Assembly (NCBI RefSeq): GCF_004535825.1 | Contig: NZ_SGVY01000004.1 | Coordinates: 87,277 to 151,276 of the forward strand | DNA: 64,000 nucleotides | Direction: 5' to 3' | Origin: Segatella hominis | GTDB taxonomy: Bacteria; Bacteroidota; Bacteroidia; Bacteroidales; Bacteroidaceae | Part shown: in pieces, positions 36,940-45,546 of the stretch | Layout of the letters: every line of letters starts with the position of its first letter | How positions within the stretch are numbered: the stretch's first letter is position 1 | Notes under the pieces: model-generated | Databases searched by the model: none | Seen by the model: only the letters and a program-made list of their open reading frames with translations | Told to the model about the DNA's origin: nothing | Program-made: the position numbers and the translations under genes

Positions 36940-38702
36940 TTTTTCTTACCGAATAAAAGTTGATAGTCTCTTTCTGCGGCAGGCTTCACCCAATTCTCTG
37001 GCACAAATTTCCAGTTGCCGTTAGCCTTTGCCTCAATTTCGCCCATGCGTGAAATCTCCTCCATGAGATAGAAACGCTGGTCTTTCTCACTGCGATATAC
37101 GATGCGCTTCTCCAGTTCTTCCTTTGGAATACCGGCACCCTTGGTCAGGAGTTCACCACCGCCATTGCCGCGATAACTGTTCACTGCCACATTGTAGAAT
37201 TTCTTCTCATCGAAAGGTTGTCCGTTGCTCATGCGCAGGATCTTCACCTTCTCTCCGTCTGGCTTGGTGACATCCACCTCGTAGTCGATGCCCGCAGCAC
37301 TGTCGAAATTGAAAGAGAAGTTCTTGAAACCGAGTCGTTGCTGGTCGCCGAAAGTCTTTTCATCCAGCAGCAGGAGATGGTCGTCAGGACTCTTCATGGT
37401 GTTGACCCAGAGGTCGTAGCTCATTTCCAGATGCTTGCGTATCTCTTCACCGGTGAGGCGCATGGTATAGAGTCCGTTCTCATATTTATAGAGATTGAAC
37501 ATATCGCTGACACGGATAGGTCCCTCCTCAATGACAGCATTCATCTGCAGCGGAGCATTGAAAGCGATGTCGGCCTTGGTAATCTGGAGCATCAGGTTGA
37601 GGATGAAATCATTGAAAGCGCAATCGCCGAAGAATGCCTCACGACTGTAGATGGCGTTCTTGAAAGTTCCGATTTCCTTGTTGACATACTTATCTACCGC
37701 TTCCATCTGAGGCTTGAAGGCTGCCATGAATTTCTCATCGATAGGACAGTCTGTCACGTCTGCTATCTTGCCATGCACCTGCTTGTTCTGCAGGATATGC
37801 GCCGTCTTGTTGTTGATGGTATGCTCATCGATGGTGATGGTGATTTCTGCATCTGCCACGCTGATGGCATTGTTGGCAGGGTCGAGACAAACCACCTGCT
37901 TGCCCTCATTATTGGTGATGGTCTTGCAATGGCGGGTATGGTCGTGACCGAAGAGTACCAGGTCGAATCCCGGAACCTCCTGTGCCACCTTCTGTGCTGC
38001 ATCTTCCTCGTATTCCTCGGTCTTGATGCCGCCGTCCCAACCGCTATGGAAGAGACCGATCACAACATCCGGGTCTTCCTTCTCCTGCAACTGCTTCATC
38101 CAGTACTTGGCAGAAGTCACCATGTTCTCAAAGCGGAGACCGCTCCAGAGGTTTTCTGCCAACCAGTTAGGGATGGCAGGAGTAATCATGCCCAGGACGG
38201 CAATCTTTACACCCTCGCGGTTGAGGATGATATAAGGTTTCACGTAAGGAGCCTGTGTCTTGGTGTCGATGATATTGGCACCGATCACAGGACAGTTGAG
38301 CTCCTTGATCCATTTGTCGTAAACCGCATGACCGGTTTCAACATCGTGATTACCAAAGGTTTGTGCGTCATACTTCAAGTAGTTTACCACATCCGCTGCC
38401 ACGTTTCTTTCCTTCGTGGCGATATAATTATAATAGTAGCAGGTAGGTTGTCCCTGCAGGATATCTCCGTTTTCCAGCAGGATGAGATTATCCTTGTAGG
38501 TTTGGCGGAGAGAATCCACGTATGAAGAAACACGAGCGAGCGAACCAGCCTTCGGCTTGCGGTTGATGAAATCGTAAGGGAAGAAGGAACCGTGTACGTC
38601 ACTGGTTTCTATTACTCTTAGCTTGACAGTTCTTTGTTTAGCCATGATTGCATTTGGATTAAGAGTTAGCGCCATCAGTAGCGCGGCCATTAATTGTTTC
38701 AT
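36936..38702 (-). CDS. Secreted bifunctional 5'-nucleotidase / 2',3'-cyclic phosphodiesterase
   Basis: A signal peptide (about residues 1-21) leads to a metallophosphatase domain: ETSDVHGSFFP, GDILQGQP, GNHDVE, then LFGHDHTRH, all metal-ligand motifs. The C-terminal 5'-nucleotidase domain spans about residues 340-560 and contains NSYRGNGGGELLTKG. It has 588 residues. It salvages extracytoplasmic nucleotides by releasing phosphate. A 20-base direct repeat lies in its leader. Confidence 0.9.
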   Translation of the reverse strand: MKQLMAALLMALTLNPNAIMAKQRTVKLRVIETSDVHGSFFPYDFINRKPKAGSLARVSSYVDSLRQTYKDNLILLENGDILQGQPTCYYYNYIATKERNVAADVVNYLKYDAQTFGNHDVETGHAVYDKWIKELNCPVIGANIIDTKTQAPYVKPYIILNREGVKIAVLGMITPAIPNWLAENLWSGLRFENMVTSAKYWMKQLQEKEDPDVVIGLFHSGWDGGIKTEEYEEDAAQKVAQEVPGFDLVLFGHDHTRHCKTITNNEGKQVVCLDPANNAISVADAEITITIDEHTINNKTAHILQNKQVHGKIADVTDCPIDEKFMAAFKPQMEAVDKYVNKEIGTFKNAIYSREAFFGDCAFNDFILNLMLQITKADIAFNAPLQMNAVIEEGPIRVSDMFNLYKYENGLYTMRLTGEEIRKHLEMSYDLWVNTMKSPDDHLLLLDEKTFGDQQRLGFKNFSFNFDSAAGIDYEVDVTKPDGEKVKILRMSNGQPFDEKKFYNVAVNSYRGNGGGELLTKGAGIPKEELEKRIVYRSEKDQRFYLMEEISRMGEIEAKANGNWKFVPENWVKPAAERDYQLLFGKKK

Positions 38703-38747
38703 AACTGAAAGAATTTATTAATTTCTGTAAATCAAGTATCAGTGAAT

Positions 38748-38791
38748 GGGTATGTCACTGTTTCTGACAGATGGGTCATTATTTCTGTCAG
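38748..38791 (-). repeat. Direct repeat in the leader of the 5'-nucleotidase gene
   Basis: Two copies of a ~20-base unit (GTCACTGTTTCTGACAG and GTCATTATTTCTGTCAG on the plus strand). Each contains a CTGACAG or CTGTCAG element, which are inverted with respect to each other. They lie 46-89 bases upstream of the start codon. Could be an operator or RNA structure. Confidence 0.55.
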
Positions 38792-38818
38792 TCCACATGA
38801 AAATTTCCCATTTGGATG

Positions 38819-38826
38819 CAAAATTA
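38819..38826 (-). promoter_or_regulatory. Candidate -7 box for the 5'-nucleotidase gene
   Basis: TAATTTTG on the minus strand fits TAnnTTTG. No TTTG was found at 19-20 bases upstream. The direct repeat at 38748-38791 would lie in the leader. Confidence 0.3.
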
Positions 38827-38900
38827 CAAAAAAGAAATGAATACGGCATACTTTTTGTAGGATAATTGCTAAAAACTTTAAAAATGGAGGAATTGTAATT

Positions 38901-39668
38901 ATGGCATTTGTAGATTATTATAAGATTCTCGGTGTGGATAAGAATATCCCTCAGAAGGATGTCAGAGCTGCTTATCGTAAACGCGCAAAGCAGTTCCATC
39001 CCGACTTGCATCCTAACGATCCGAAGGCGAAGGCAAAATTCCAGGCTTTGAATGAAGCCTATGATGTCATCTCCGATCCAGATAAGCGCGCCAAATATGA
39101 TCAGTATGGCGAACAGTGGAAGAATGCGCAGGCTTATGAACAGGCTGGTGGTGGATTTGGAGGCTTCGGCGGCGGTGGTGCTGGTGGCGGCAATCCGTTT
39201 GAGGGCTTCGATTTCAGTAATTTCGGTTCGGGAGGCAGCGGTTTCAGTAGCTTCTTCGAAAATCTCTTCGGTGGTCGTGGCCGTAGCGCTGGTGGTGCTG
39301 GAGGCTTTGGCGGTTTCGGTGGTTTTGGCGGAAACGCTGGGGCTGATTTCGGTGCTGGTGGTTGCAACGGCGGATGTGGTGGTAATGCCCGTCATAGTAC
39401 TGGTGAGATGAACATGAATGTGAATATCGATATGTACACTGCCTTGTTGGGAGGTGAAGGTATTGTGAAATTGAGCAATGGCTCAAAGATCAAACTGAAG
39501 ATCAAACCAGAGACGCAGAATGGTACGAAGGTTCGTGTTCGTGGCAAGGGTTATGACCGAGGCGACGGCACATTCGGTGACCTGATTATCACCTATAATG
39601 TGAAACTTCCTACGGGACTCACCGAGCGTCAGAAGGAATTGCTGAAAGAAATGAAAGAAGCAAAATAA
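38901..39668 (+). CDS. DnaJ/CbpA-like co-chaperone
   Basis: The J domain at residues 1-70 has the HPD tripeptide in KQFHPDLHPND and would stimulate an Hsp70 partner. A Gly/Phe-rich linker of about 80 residues follows. Only about 100 residues of C-terminal peptide-binding domain remain (VRVRGKGYDRGDGTFGDLI). Full CbpA/DnaJ proteins have two such domains, so at 255 residues this is a short form, and the zinc-finger region is missing. GGAGG ten bases before the ATG is a clear ribosome-binding site. Single gene between opposite-strand neighbours. Confidence 0.88.
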   Translation: MAFVDYYKILGVDKNIPQKDVRAAYRKRAKQFHPDLHPNDPKAKAKFQALNEAYDVISDPDKRAKYDQYGEQWKNAQAYEQAGGGFGGFGGGGAGGGNPFEGFDFSNFGSGGSGFSSFFENLFGGRGRSAGGAGGFGGFGGFGGNAGADFGAGGCNGGCGGNARHSTGEMNMNVNIDMYTALLGGEGIVKLSNGSKIKLKIKPETQNGTKVRVRGKGYDRGDGTFGDLIITYNVKLPTGLTERQKELLKEMKEAK

Positions 39669-39707
39669 GGTAATAGGTTGCAATATAACATTTTGTTGTT
39701 AAAAAGT

Positions 39708-39746
39708 AAAACTCCGATGGATATCAATCACATCGGAGTTTTTTTG
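39708..39746. terminator. Bidirectional terminator between the DnaJ-like and zinc-ribbon genes
   Basis: AACTCCGATG pairs with CATCGGAGTT around an 11-base loop, with a run of T on the plus side and TTTTAC on the minus side. Confidence 0.85.
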
Positions 39747-39791
39747 TTTTTGAGTTTAACCTGTTATCTTCTTACCTTTCATACCTGAAAA

Positions 39792-41024
39792 TTATTCTGC
39801 GGTAACCTTCGCCATGTTGAAAGCAGAAACCTTTCCGTCTGGCGAAACGGTAGCGTTGATCTTGAATTTGTTCTCTACCTTGCTGCCATCTGTCTTGTCG
39901 ATGTCCTGACGAGCAGAGAACTGTACCTGGAATTCATATTCCTGATCGCCTACCTCGCGTTTCTTGATCTGGTAGTCGTTGTTGAGGTGCCAGTTCATAT
40001 TGCTTACATCTTCCTTGTAGAGTTTGTGCATGAAAGTAGCCACATCTGACTTGGTGGCAGAAGCCTTGCCGAGCAGCGAAGAGAGGATATCCTCGCAAGT
40101 TGCCGTCAGACCATCCTCATTGCGTGAGTTGATGCTCTGGAAGAACTGTCGGAAGAGACCGCTTACCATCTGCTTCTCTTCTGGCTGTACCACACTGCTC
40201 TTGATTTTCTTCATGGCAATCTCAGCCTCTTCGATATGAGCACCGTCGGCATGTGCATCCAGGTATGCCTGATAAGCATCCACCGAGTTGTCTCTCTGGG
40301 CTAACTGCCAGTCAATGGAGTCTATCTTATTCCAAATCTCGTTCTTATGCGGTGTGTTTGGATATTTCTGCAGGTATGCTTCCAGAGCTTCTTTGGAATC
40401 ACTGACGAGGGCATTGGTCCAGTCCTGATCTACCTGTTGCAGCATGTTGAGATGTGCAGTGATAGAATCGCGGTGAGCCTCATCTGCATCCTTGTATGTA
40501 TCCAGGTAACTTTTGAGTACCATCGGGTCAGAGCTCTGCATTGCATATTCGTAAGCCTCCTGTTCCTTGTTCTTGTTGGCACTGTCGTAGAAATAATAGA
40601 AAATGCCGCATACCAGAATAGAGAAAATGGCTGATATGATGAAGACCAGACCTGGCTTCTTCTGTTTTGGCTGTTCCTTTCCCTCTGCATCTTGCTTGGA
40701 TCCCTGTGCTGTAGGGCGAGGTGTTGCCGGAGCAGTTGGAGTTGCTGATGGAGTAGGAGAAACCGGTGAAGCTGGTGCCGCAGGAGTTGTCGGTGGTACA
40801 GGAGGTACAGGTGGAGTTACAGGCTTTGGGTCTGTAACGGGTGGCACCTGAGCCTGATAAGTAGGTCGATGACAGTTAGGACACATCTCCTGAACCTTGA
40901 AGTAAACCTCTCCGCAGTTAGGGCATTTGATAACCTTGCCTGCTATTTCTACGCCGCAACTTGGGCAAACGGGTGCTTTGTCACTGATTTGATGTCCGCA
41001 CTCTGGACATTTTATAATTGCCAT
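39792..41024 (-). CDS. Zinc-ribbon membrane protein with extracytoplasmic helical domain
   Basis: Residues 1-52 hold three CxxC-type pairs (CPECGH, CPSCGV, CPNCGE, CPNCHR), forming about two zinc ribbons. A Pro/Thr/Ala-rich linker (about 55-115), one membrane segment (about 126-145), and a C-terminal domain of about 260 residues follow. That domain begins with helical repeats (DAYQAYLDAHADGAH) and ends in a beta-rich SnoaL/NTF2-like segment. Cytoplasmic ribbons facing a periplasmic sensor-like domain suggest a signalling or stress role; no function known to me. Confidence 0.65.
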   Translation of the reverse strand: MAIIKCPECGHQISDKAPVCPSCGVEIAGKVIKCPNCGEVYFKVQEMCPNCHRPTYQAQVPPVTDPKPVTPPVPPVPPTTPAAPASPVSPTPSATPTAPATPRPTAQGSKQDAEGKEQPKQKKPGLVFIISAIFSILVCGIFYYFYDSANKNKEQEAYEYAMQSSDPMVLKSYLDTYKDADEAHRDSITAHLNMLQQVDQDWTNALVSDSKEALEAYLQKYPNTPHKNEIWNKIDSIDWQLAQRDNSVDAYQAYLDAHADGAHIEEAEIAMKKIKSSVVQPEEKQMVSGLFRQFFQSINSRNEDGLTATCEDILSSLLGKASATKSDVATFMHKLYKEDVSNMNWHLNNDYQIKKREVGDQEYEFQVQFSARQDIDKTDGSKVENKFKINATVSPDGKVSAFNMAKVTAE

Positions 41025-41091
41025 GTTATTTCAAAATATTATATATTACTAAATAATTCTTGCTTTCTCGTTATCAGATCCTGATTCCCCT

Positions 41092-41778
41092 TTATCGGTG
41101 TCGGAATCTGATTTCTCTCAACTTATGTTTTCCCATAAACCGGCTTTTATCTACATATCCGTTTACGCCATTGAGTCGTCCTTTTCCGGTATATTGCCAC
41201 ATCTCAATATCCCTGCCATCACGTAGCACAGGCTCTCGCTTGCTGTATTGGGCTATCATGATCTTGTAACTGTTGAGCTTGCCGAGCAGGTAGTTGTCGT
41301 AGAAGTTGGCACCTGTATAGACGAGCGGTTTCTGCTTGTAGGCTTTCTCCACGAGATGCAGGAACTTGAAGAGCGAGTCACAGAATTCCTTTGTAGGCAG
41401 GTTACTCTTGGTTTCCACGTCTATCATCGGCAGCAGATCCTGATCGCCAGGTCGGCATTGTGCCATGAAGTTTTCCAACTGAGTCTGTTGTGGAATACGG
41501 GCACGATAGAAATGATATGAACCCACTTTCAGTCCATATCTATGAGCCAGATCTATGTTTTGTTTATATTTACTGTCCACGTTGGTTGCTCCTTCCGTGG
41601 CTTTGAGATATACGTAAGCCATTTTGGAGTTATCACCTACAGTTTCCCAGAACACATTGCCCTGATAGTGGCTCAGGTCGATGCCATGTACATGCTGACA
41701 GGTATCCTCGCATTGCACTTGCGCCTGGATGCCGAGGGACATGATTATTGCTATGATTACTATAAAAATACGCTTCAT
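41092..41778 (-). CDS. Secreted GH25 lysozyme-family muramidase
   Basis: Hydrolyses peptidoglycan between MurNAc and GlcNAc. The signal peptide runs through about residue 20 (MSLGIQAQ). The GH25 start GIDLSHYQGNVFW, the segment YLKATEGATNVDSKY, and the catalytic region PMIDVETK follow in the right order. It has 228 residues, one domain, no repeats or wall-binding module. An envelope-remodelling role is likely. Confidence 0.9.
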   Translation of the reverse strand: MKRIFIVIIAIIMSLGIQAQVQCEDTCQHVHGIDLSHYQGNVFWETVGDNSKMAYVYLKATEGATNVDSKYKQNIDLAHRYGLKVGSYHFYRARIPQQTQLENFMAQCRPGDQDLLPMIDVETKSNLPTKEFCDSLFKFLHLVEKAYKQKPLVYTGANFYDNYLLGKLNSYKIMIAQYSKREPVLRDGRDIEMWQYTGKGRLNGVNGYVDKSRFMGKHKLREIRFRHR

Positions 41779-41848
41779 AAATGCAAAGTTACGAAAAACG
41801 TCTGATATATGAGTCAGGCGTGCGCTTTTTTTATATAAATTTTATATT

Positions 41849-42544
41849 TTATTCTTCGATTTCAGAGAGTGATCTAAAGAAACCGTTGAAGAAGTTGCTG
41901 GCAGATTCTATTGGTGCATATCCGAAGAATCTCATACTTCGGCGCAGGTTCTTGCGCATGGAACCGCCTGTAGTATGCACGAATCCTACCTGTGATTGCT
42001 GGAACTTGATGTCTTCCATGTCCTTGATGTTGTAGTATAGTGAGCGAAGGGTCAATTTATAGGCTCCTCTCTCTACCAACTTGACAAACGGGATTTCATC
42101 CTGTTCAAAGTTGAAGAAGGTGATGAGCACGCTTCCTTCCAGTTGAGCCATTCTCTGCAGATGCAGTTTGGTGAGCCAATTGTCGAGTTTTACGAAATCC
42201 ACCTTGTCTCCTCTGGTGCGCAGATACTGTCCCAGTTGGATGATGCCTCTGATGCTGATGCCGCCAGAAAGCATGGCATTGGCATTGCTCACGATCAGTC
42301 GGAGCAGATAGACAGTTTCCATGGACGTATCAATGACGTGCGGTTCCTCTTTCTGAATCTTGGTCAAACGTCTATTGAGAAAACTGTTGTGCATGAGCAC
42401 TTCCCCTGAAGGCACGTTGTTCAGGTTTTTCATCATCTGCGCAATCTTCTTTTTCTTGAAGGTGGTCATCGCCTCCAGTTCCTCCTGCGTACCGAAGTTT
42501 TCCGAGCGCAATTTCGTGAAAAGATTTCTCTGTAAAAAGTCCAT
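41849..42544 (-). CDS. Conserved protein of unknown function (231 aa)
   Basis: I do not recognise this gene with confidence. It is a soluble, helical, basic protein without signal peptide. The middle part (LRLIVSNANAMLSGGISIRG, then IIQLGQYLR) has a weak resemblance to the C-terminal half of the NTP_transf_5 family of nucleotidyltransferases, but no N-terminal catalytic GSxxxD half is present. The end (RKNLRRSMRFFGYAPIES) is basic. It lies 90 bases after the antiporter gene and could be in the same transcript. Confidence 0.55.
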   Translation of the reverse strand: MDFLQRNLFTKLRSENFGTQEELEAMTTFKKKKIAQMMKNLNNVPSGEVLMHNSFLNRRLTKIQKEEPHVIDTSMETVYLLRLIVSNANAMLSGGISIRGIIQLGQYLRTRGDKVDFVKLDNWLTKLHLQRMAQLEGSVLITFFNFEQDEIPFVKLVERGAYKLTLRSLYYNIKDMEDIKFQQSQVGFVHTTGGSMRKNLRRSMRFFGYAPIESASNFFNGFFRSLSEIEE

Positions 42545-42634
42545 CGTGATTCTTATTTTAAAAATCCTTATTTCCTTTCATTTTCCTCTCTTTCATTCTT
42601 CCTTCTCCCAGAAACTGAATTTCCTATTTATTCT

Positions 42635-43927
42635 TTAACTGAATCTTCTTGGGTATCTGAAGAGAATGGCAAATAGGGCTGCTAAGCCGATAGCCATTGG
42701 ATAATAGAGGTAAGGGATGATGTCGAGCGGACTGAGACCTGAGAGTCCTGCCGCCAAGAGCATCTGCACGCCGTATGGTATCAATCCCTGTATGGTACAG
42801 GAGAAGGTATCAAGTATGCTTGCTGCTTTGCGGTTATCTACCCCAAACTTGTCACCTATCTTCTTAGAGATATTTCCCACGGTAAGAATCGCCACCGTAT
42901 TGTTGGCAGTACAGATATTCACCATTGAGACGAGGGCAGCGATAGACAGTTCGGCACCTCTTTTGCTGTTTACATGAGCTGTAATCTTGGAGATGATGAA
43001 GTCGATGCCTCCGTTTTCACGGATGATCTCAAGCATACCTCCTGCCATCATAGCGATGATGATGAGTTCTCCCATTCCTATCACGCCATTTCCCATGGCA
43101 GAAAACCATCCGAAAATGTCGTAACCGCCATCGATGATGCCGATGATGCCACAGAGAATGGAACCCAATGTCAGTACTGCCATCACATTCATGCCAGCAA
43201 TAGCCGTGACGAGTACTACTATATAAGGTAGAACCTTCATGTATTGTACCGCATCGATATGGGTCGGTGCCTTGGTTCCTGCGCCCAATATTCCATATAT
43301 AATCAGGATGATGATGGCAGCAGGGATGACGATGAGGGCATTTACCCTAAACTTGTCACTCATCTGGCAACCTTGTGTCTGGGTAGCTACGACCGTTGTA
43401 TCAGAGATAAAAGACAGGTTGTCGCCAAAGTAGGCTCCACCCACGATGATGGCTACGGTCAGTGCCAGGTTAGCATCCACAGAGTGGGCGAGACCTGCCG
43501 CGATGGGCACGAGAGCTACGATGGTTCCCACGCTGGTGCCTATCGAGAGCGATATGAAGCAGGCAGCGAGGAAGAGACCGGGTAATATCATGCTGGCTGG
43601 CAACAAGCTCAGGGCAAGGTTGACGGTGGCATCTACTGCTCCCATCGCCTTTGCCGATGCAGCGAATGCACCAGCCAGCACATATATCCATAGCATGAGC
43701 ATGAGGTTGTTGGCTCCAGCCCCTCGACTATAGGTGTCGATGCGTTTTCTGATAGGCATACCGCCCGAGATGGCTACGGCATATATGCTTGAAATCATGA
43801 ATGCCACGGTGAGCGACAGGCTCGTATCCTTATGACTTTCCTCTGCGGAATATCCCGTAAAGAGGGCTATCAATGCTATCAATAAAATCAGTGGCGATAA
43901 AGCCAACAATCCTTTCTTATTACTCAT
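42635..43927 (-). CDS. NhaC-type Na+/H+ antiporter family membrane protein
   Basis: A 430-residue inner-membrane protein with about eleven segments. I start at 43927 (MSNKKGLLALSPL), because the upstream extension in frame is charged and without family likeness. The family motifs SIGTSVGTIVALVPIAAG and GGAYFGDNLSFISDTT are present. They are ion-site regions of the NhaC/ArsB-like group. It lies directly after the altronate dehydratase gene, so it may serve a Na+-coupled carboxylate or proton step in hexuronate use; this is inference. Confidence 0.85.
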   Translation of the reverse strand: MSNKKGLLALSPLILLIALIALFTGYSAEESHKDTSLSLTVAFMISSIYAVAISGGMPIRKRIDTYSRGAGANNLMLMLWIYVLAGAFAASAKAMGAVDATVNLALSLLPASMILPGLFLAACFISLSIGTSVGTIVALVPIAAGLAHSVDANLALTVAIIVGGAYFGDNLSFISDTTVVATQTQGCQMSDKFRVNALIVIPAAIIILIIYGILGAGTKAPTHIDAVQYMKVLPYIVVLVTAIAGMNVMAVLTLGSILCGIIGIIDGGYDIFGWFSAMGNGVIGMGELIIIAMMAGGMLEIIRENGGIDFIISKITAHVNSKRGAELSIAALVSMVNICTANNTVAILTVGNISKKIGDKFGVDNRKAASILDTFSCTIQGLIPYGVQMLLAAGLSGLSPLDIIPYLYYPMAIGLAALFAILFRYPRRFS

Positions 43928-43988
43928 TCTTCTTATATTTAGTAAGAGTGTAGGGTTCTTCTCTCTACACTCTTCGTTCTTCACTTCT

Positions 43989-45485
43989 TTAAAGTGTTAC
44001 TCCATTTTTGAAGATGGAAATCTCGCGATAACCATTCTCCTCGTTGCGAGCATCCTCTCCACTGGCTATGGAGATGATCTTGTCGATGAACTTGCGTACG
44101 AGATCTTTCATCTCTGTGCCCTCTACGAGCTCGCCGGCATTGAAGTCAATCCAGTTTGGCTTGTTCTTTGCCAAGGTGCTGTTGGTAGAAATCTTCATGG
44201 TTGGTACGAAGGTGCCGAATGGGGTACCGCGACCGGTGGTGAAGAGAACCAACTGACATCCTGCTGATGCCAAGGCTGTGGCTGCTACAAGGTCGTTGCC
44301 TGGTGCTGAAAGGAGGTTCAAACCATTTTTCTCCAGACGGTCACCATACTGCAATACACCGCTGACTGGTGCACGACCGCACTTCTGTGTACAACCGAGA
44401 GCTTTATCTTCCAATGTAGAGATACCGCCCGCCTTGTTGCCTGGTGAAGGATTCTCGCCAACAGGTTCGCCATGACTCAGGAAGTATTCCTTGAAATCAT
44501 TGATGAGGTGAACGGTTTTATCGAACAATTCCTTGTTCTCACAACGGTTCATGAGAATCGTCTCTGCACCGAACATCTCTGGTACCTCAGTAAGGATAGA
44601 AGTACCGCCCTGAGCAACGAGCCAATCAGAGAACTCACCTACCAATGGGTTGGCAGTAATACCGCTGAACCCGTCAGAACCACCGCACTTCAAACCTACG
44701 CGCAACTTGCTGACAGGAACTTCCTGACGCTTGTCAGTTTTAGCCTTGTCGTAGAGCTGCCAGAGCATATCCATACCCGCTTCCAGTTCGTCGCCCTCCA
44801 CCTGCTGGGTCACGAGCAACTTGATGCGATCCTTGTCATAGTCGCCGAGCATCTCCATGAACTCGTCAGGCTGATTGTTCTCACATCCGAGTGAAAGAAC
44901 GAGCACAGCACCAGCATTTGGATGGAGACAGATGTCACGAAGCACCTTGCGGGTATTCTCGTGGTCGCCAGAGAGCTGAGAACAGCCGAAGTTGTGGTGC
45001 CAAGCGTGGATGGCATCAATGCCTTCGCATTTTGTTTCCTCCTTGAGTTGCTCTACCAGTTTTTCCGCTATGCCATTCACGCAGCCTACGGTAGGAACTA
45101 CCCAGATCTCGTTTCTTACACCGACCTCACCATTCTTGCGCACGTAGCCCAGGAAGGTGCGGTCTTCCTTCTCGATGTTCAACTGCTCATCTACAGGATT
45201 GTAAGTATATTCCAAAGTGCCGGCAAGGTTGGTCTTGAGGTTATTCTCGTTGACCCACTCACCCTGTTTCAGATCTTTCTTAGCATGACCGATAGGGTAA
45301 CCGTACTTGATGATGTCCTTTCCTTCAGGTGCATCGTTAATGAGCACTTTGTGTCCGGCAGGAGTATCCTGCAAGAGGGTGATAGACTTACCATCTACTT
45401 CGATGGTCTCGCCCTTCTTCATAGGGCACAAGCAAACCACTACCGAGTCGGCAGGGTTAATTTTGATAAAGCTTGATTGTTTCAT
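43989..45485 (-). CDS. uxaA: D-altronate dehydratase (UxaA family)
   Basis: Converts D-altronate to 2-keto-3-deoxy-D-gluconate. The N-terminal SAF domain (about residues 1-95, with PAGHKVLINDAPEG) is followed by the UxaA catalytic domain (about 105-490) with CSQLSGDHENTRKVL, LKCGGSDGFSGITANP and LFTTGRGTPFG. Cysteines in these segments are expected iron-sulfur or metal ligands. It has 498 residues. It sits 61 bases downstream of the LacI regulator, and the product is taken up by KdgK and Eda encoded on the other side. Galactarate dehydratase is the main alternative. Confidence 0.88.
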   Translation of the reverse strand: MKQSSFIKINPADSVVVCLCPMKKGETIEVDGKSITLLQDTPAGHKVLINDAPEGKDIIKYGYPIGHAKKDLKQGEWVNENNLKTNLAGTLEYTYNPVDEQLNIEKEDRTFLGYVRKNGEVGVRNEIWVVPTVGCVNGIAEKLVEQLKEETKCEGIDAIHAWHHNFGCSQLSGDHENTRKVLRDICLHPNAGAVLVLSLGCENNQPDEFMEMLGDYDKDRIKLLVTQQVEGDELEAGMDMLWQLYDKAKTDKRQEVPVSKLRVGLKCGGSDGFSGITANPLVGEFSDWLVAQGGTSILTEVPEMFGAETILMNRCENKELFDKTVHLINDFKEYFLSHGEPVGENPSPGNKAGGISTLEDKALGCTQKCGRAPVSGVLQYGDRLEKNGLNLLSAPGNDLVAATALASAGCQLVLFTTGRGTPFGTFVPTMKISTNSTLAKNKPNWIDFNAGELVEGTEMKDLVRKFIDKIISIASGEDARNEENGYREISIFKNGVTL

Positions 45486-45546
45486 CTGTAGTTATGTTTT
45501 TTAATATTTATAATTACATAAAATTCTATTAATTCCTACTATCTTC

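Noticed and set aside
37218-38525. 435-codon open frame on the plus strand opposite the 5'-nucleotidase
   Set aside because: Shadow of a strongly supported gene with all metal motifs; composition Leu/His/Val-rich without any domain.
38739-39395. 218-codon minus-strand frame rich in Thr/Ser/Ala/Glu
   Set aside because: Mirror of the Gly-rich codons of the DnaJ-like gene; low complexity only.
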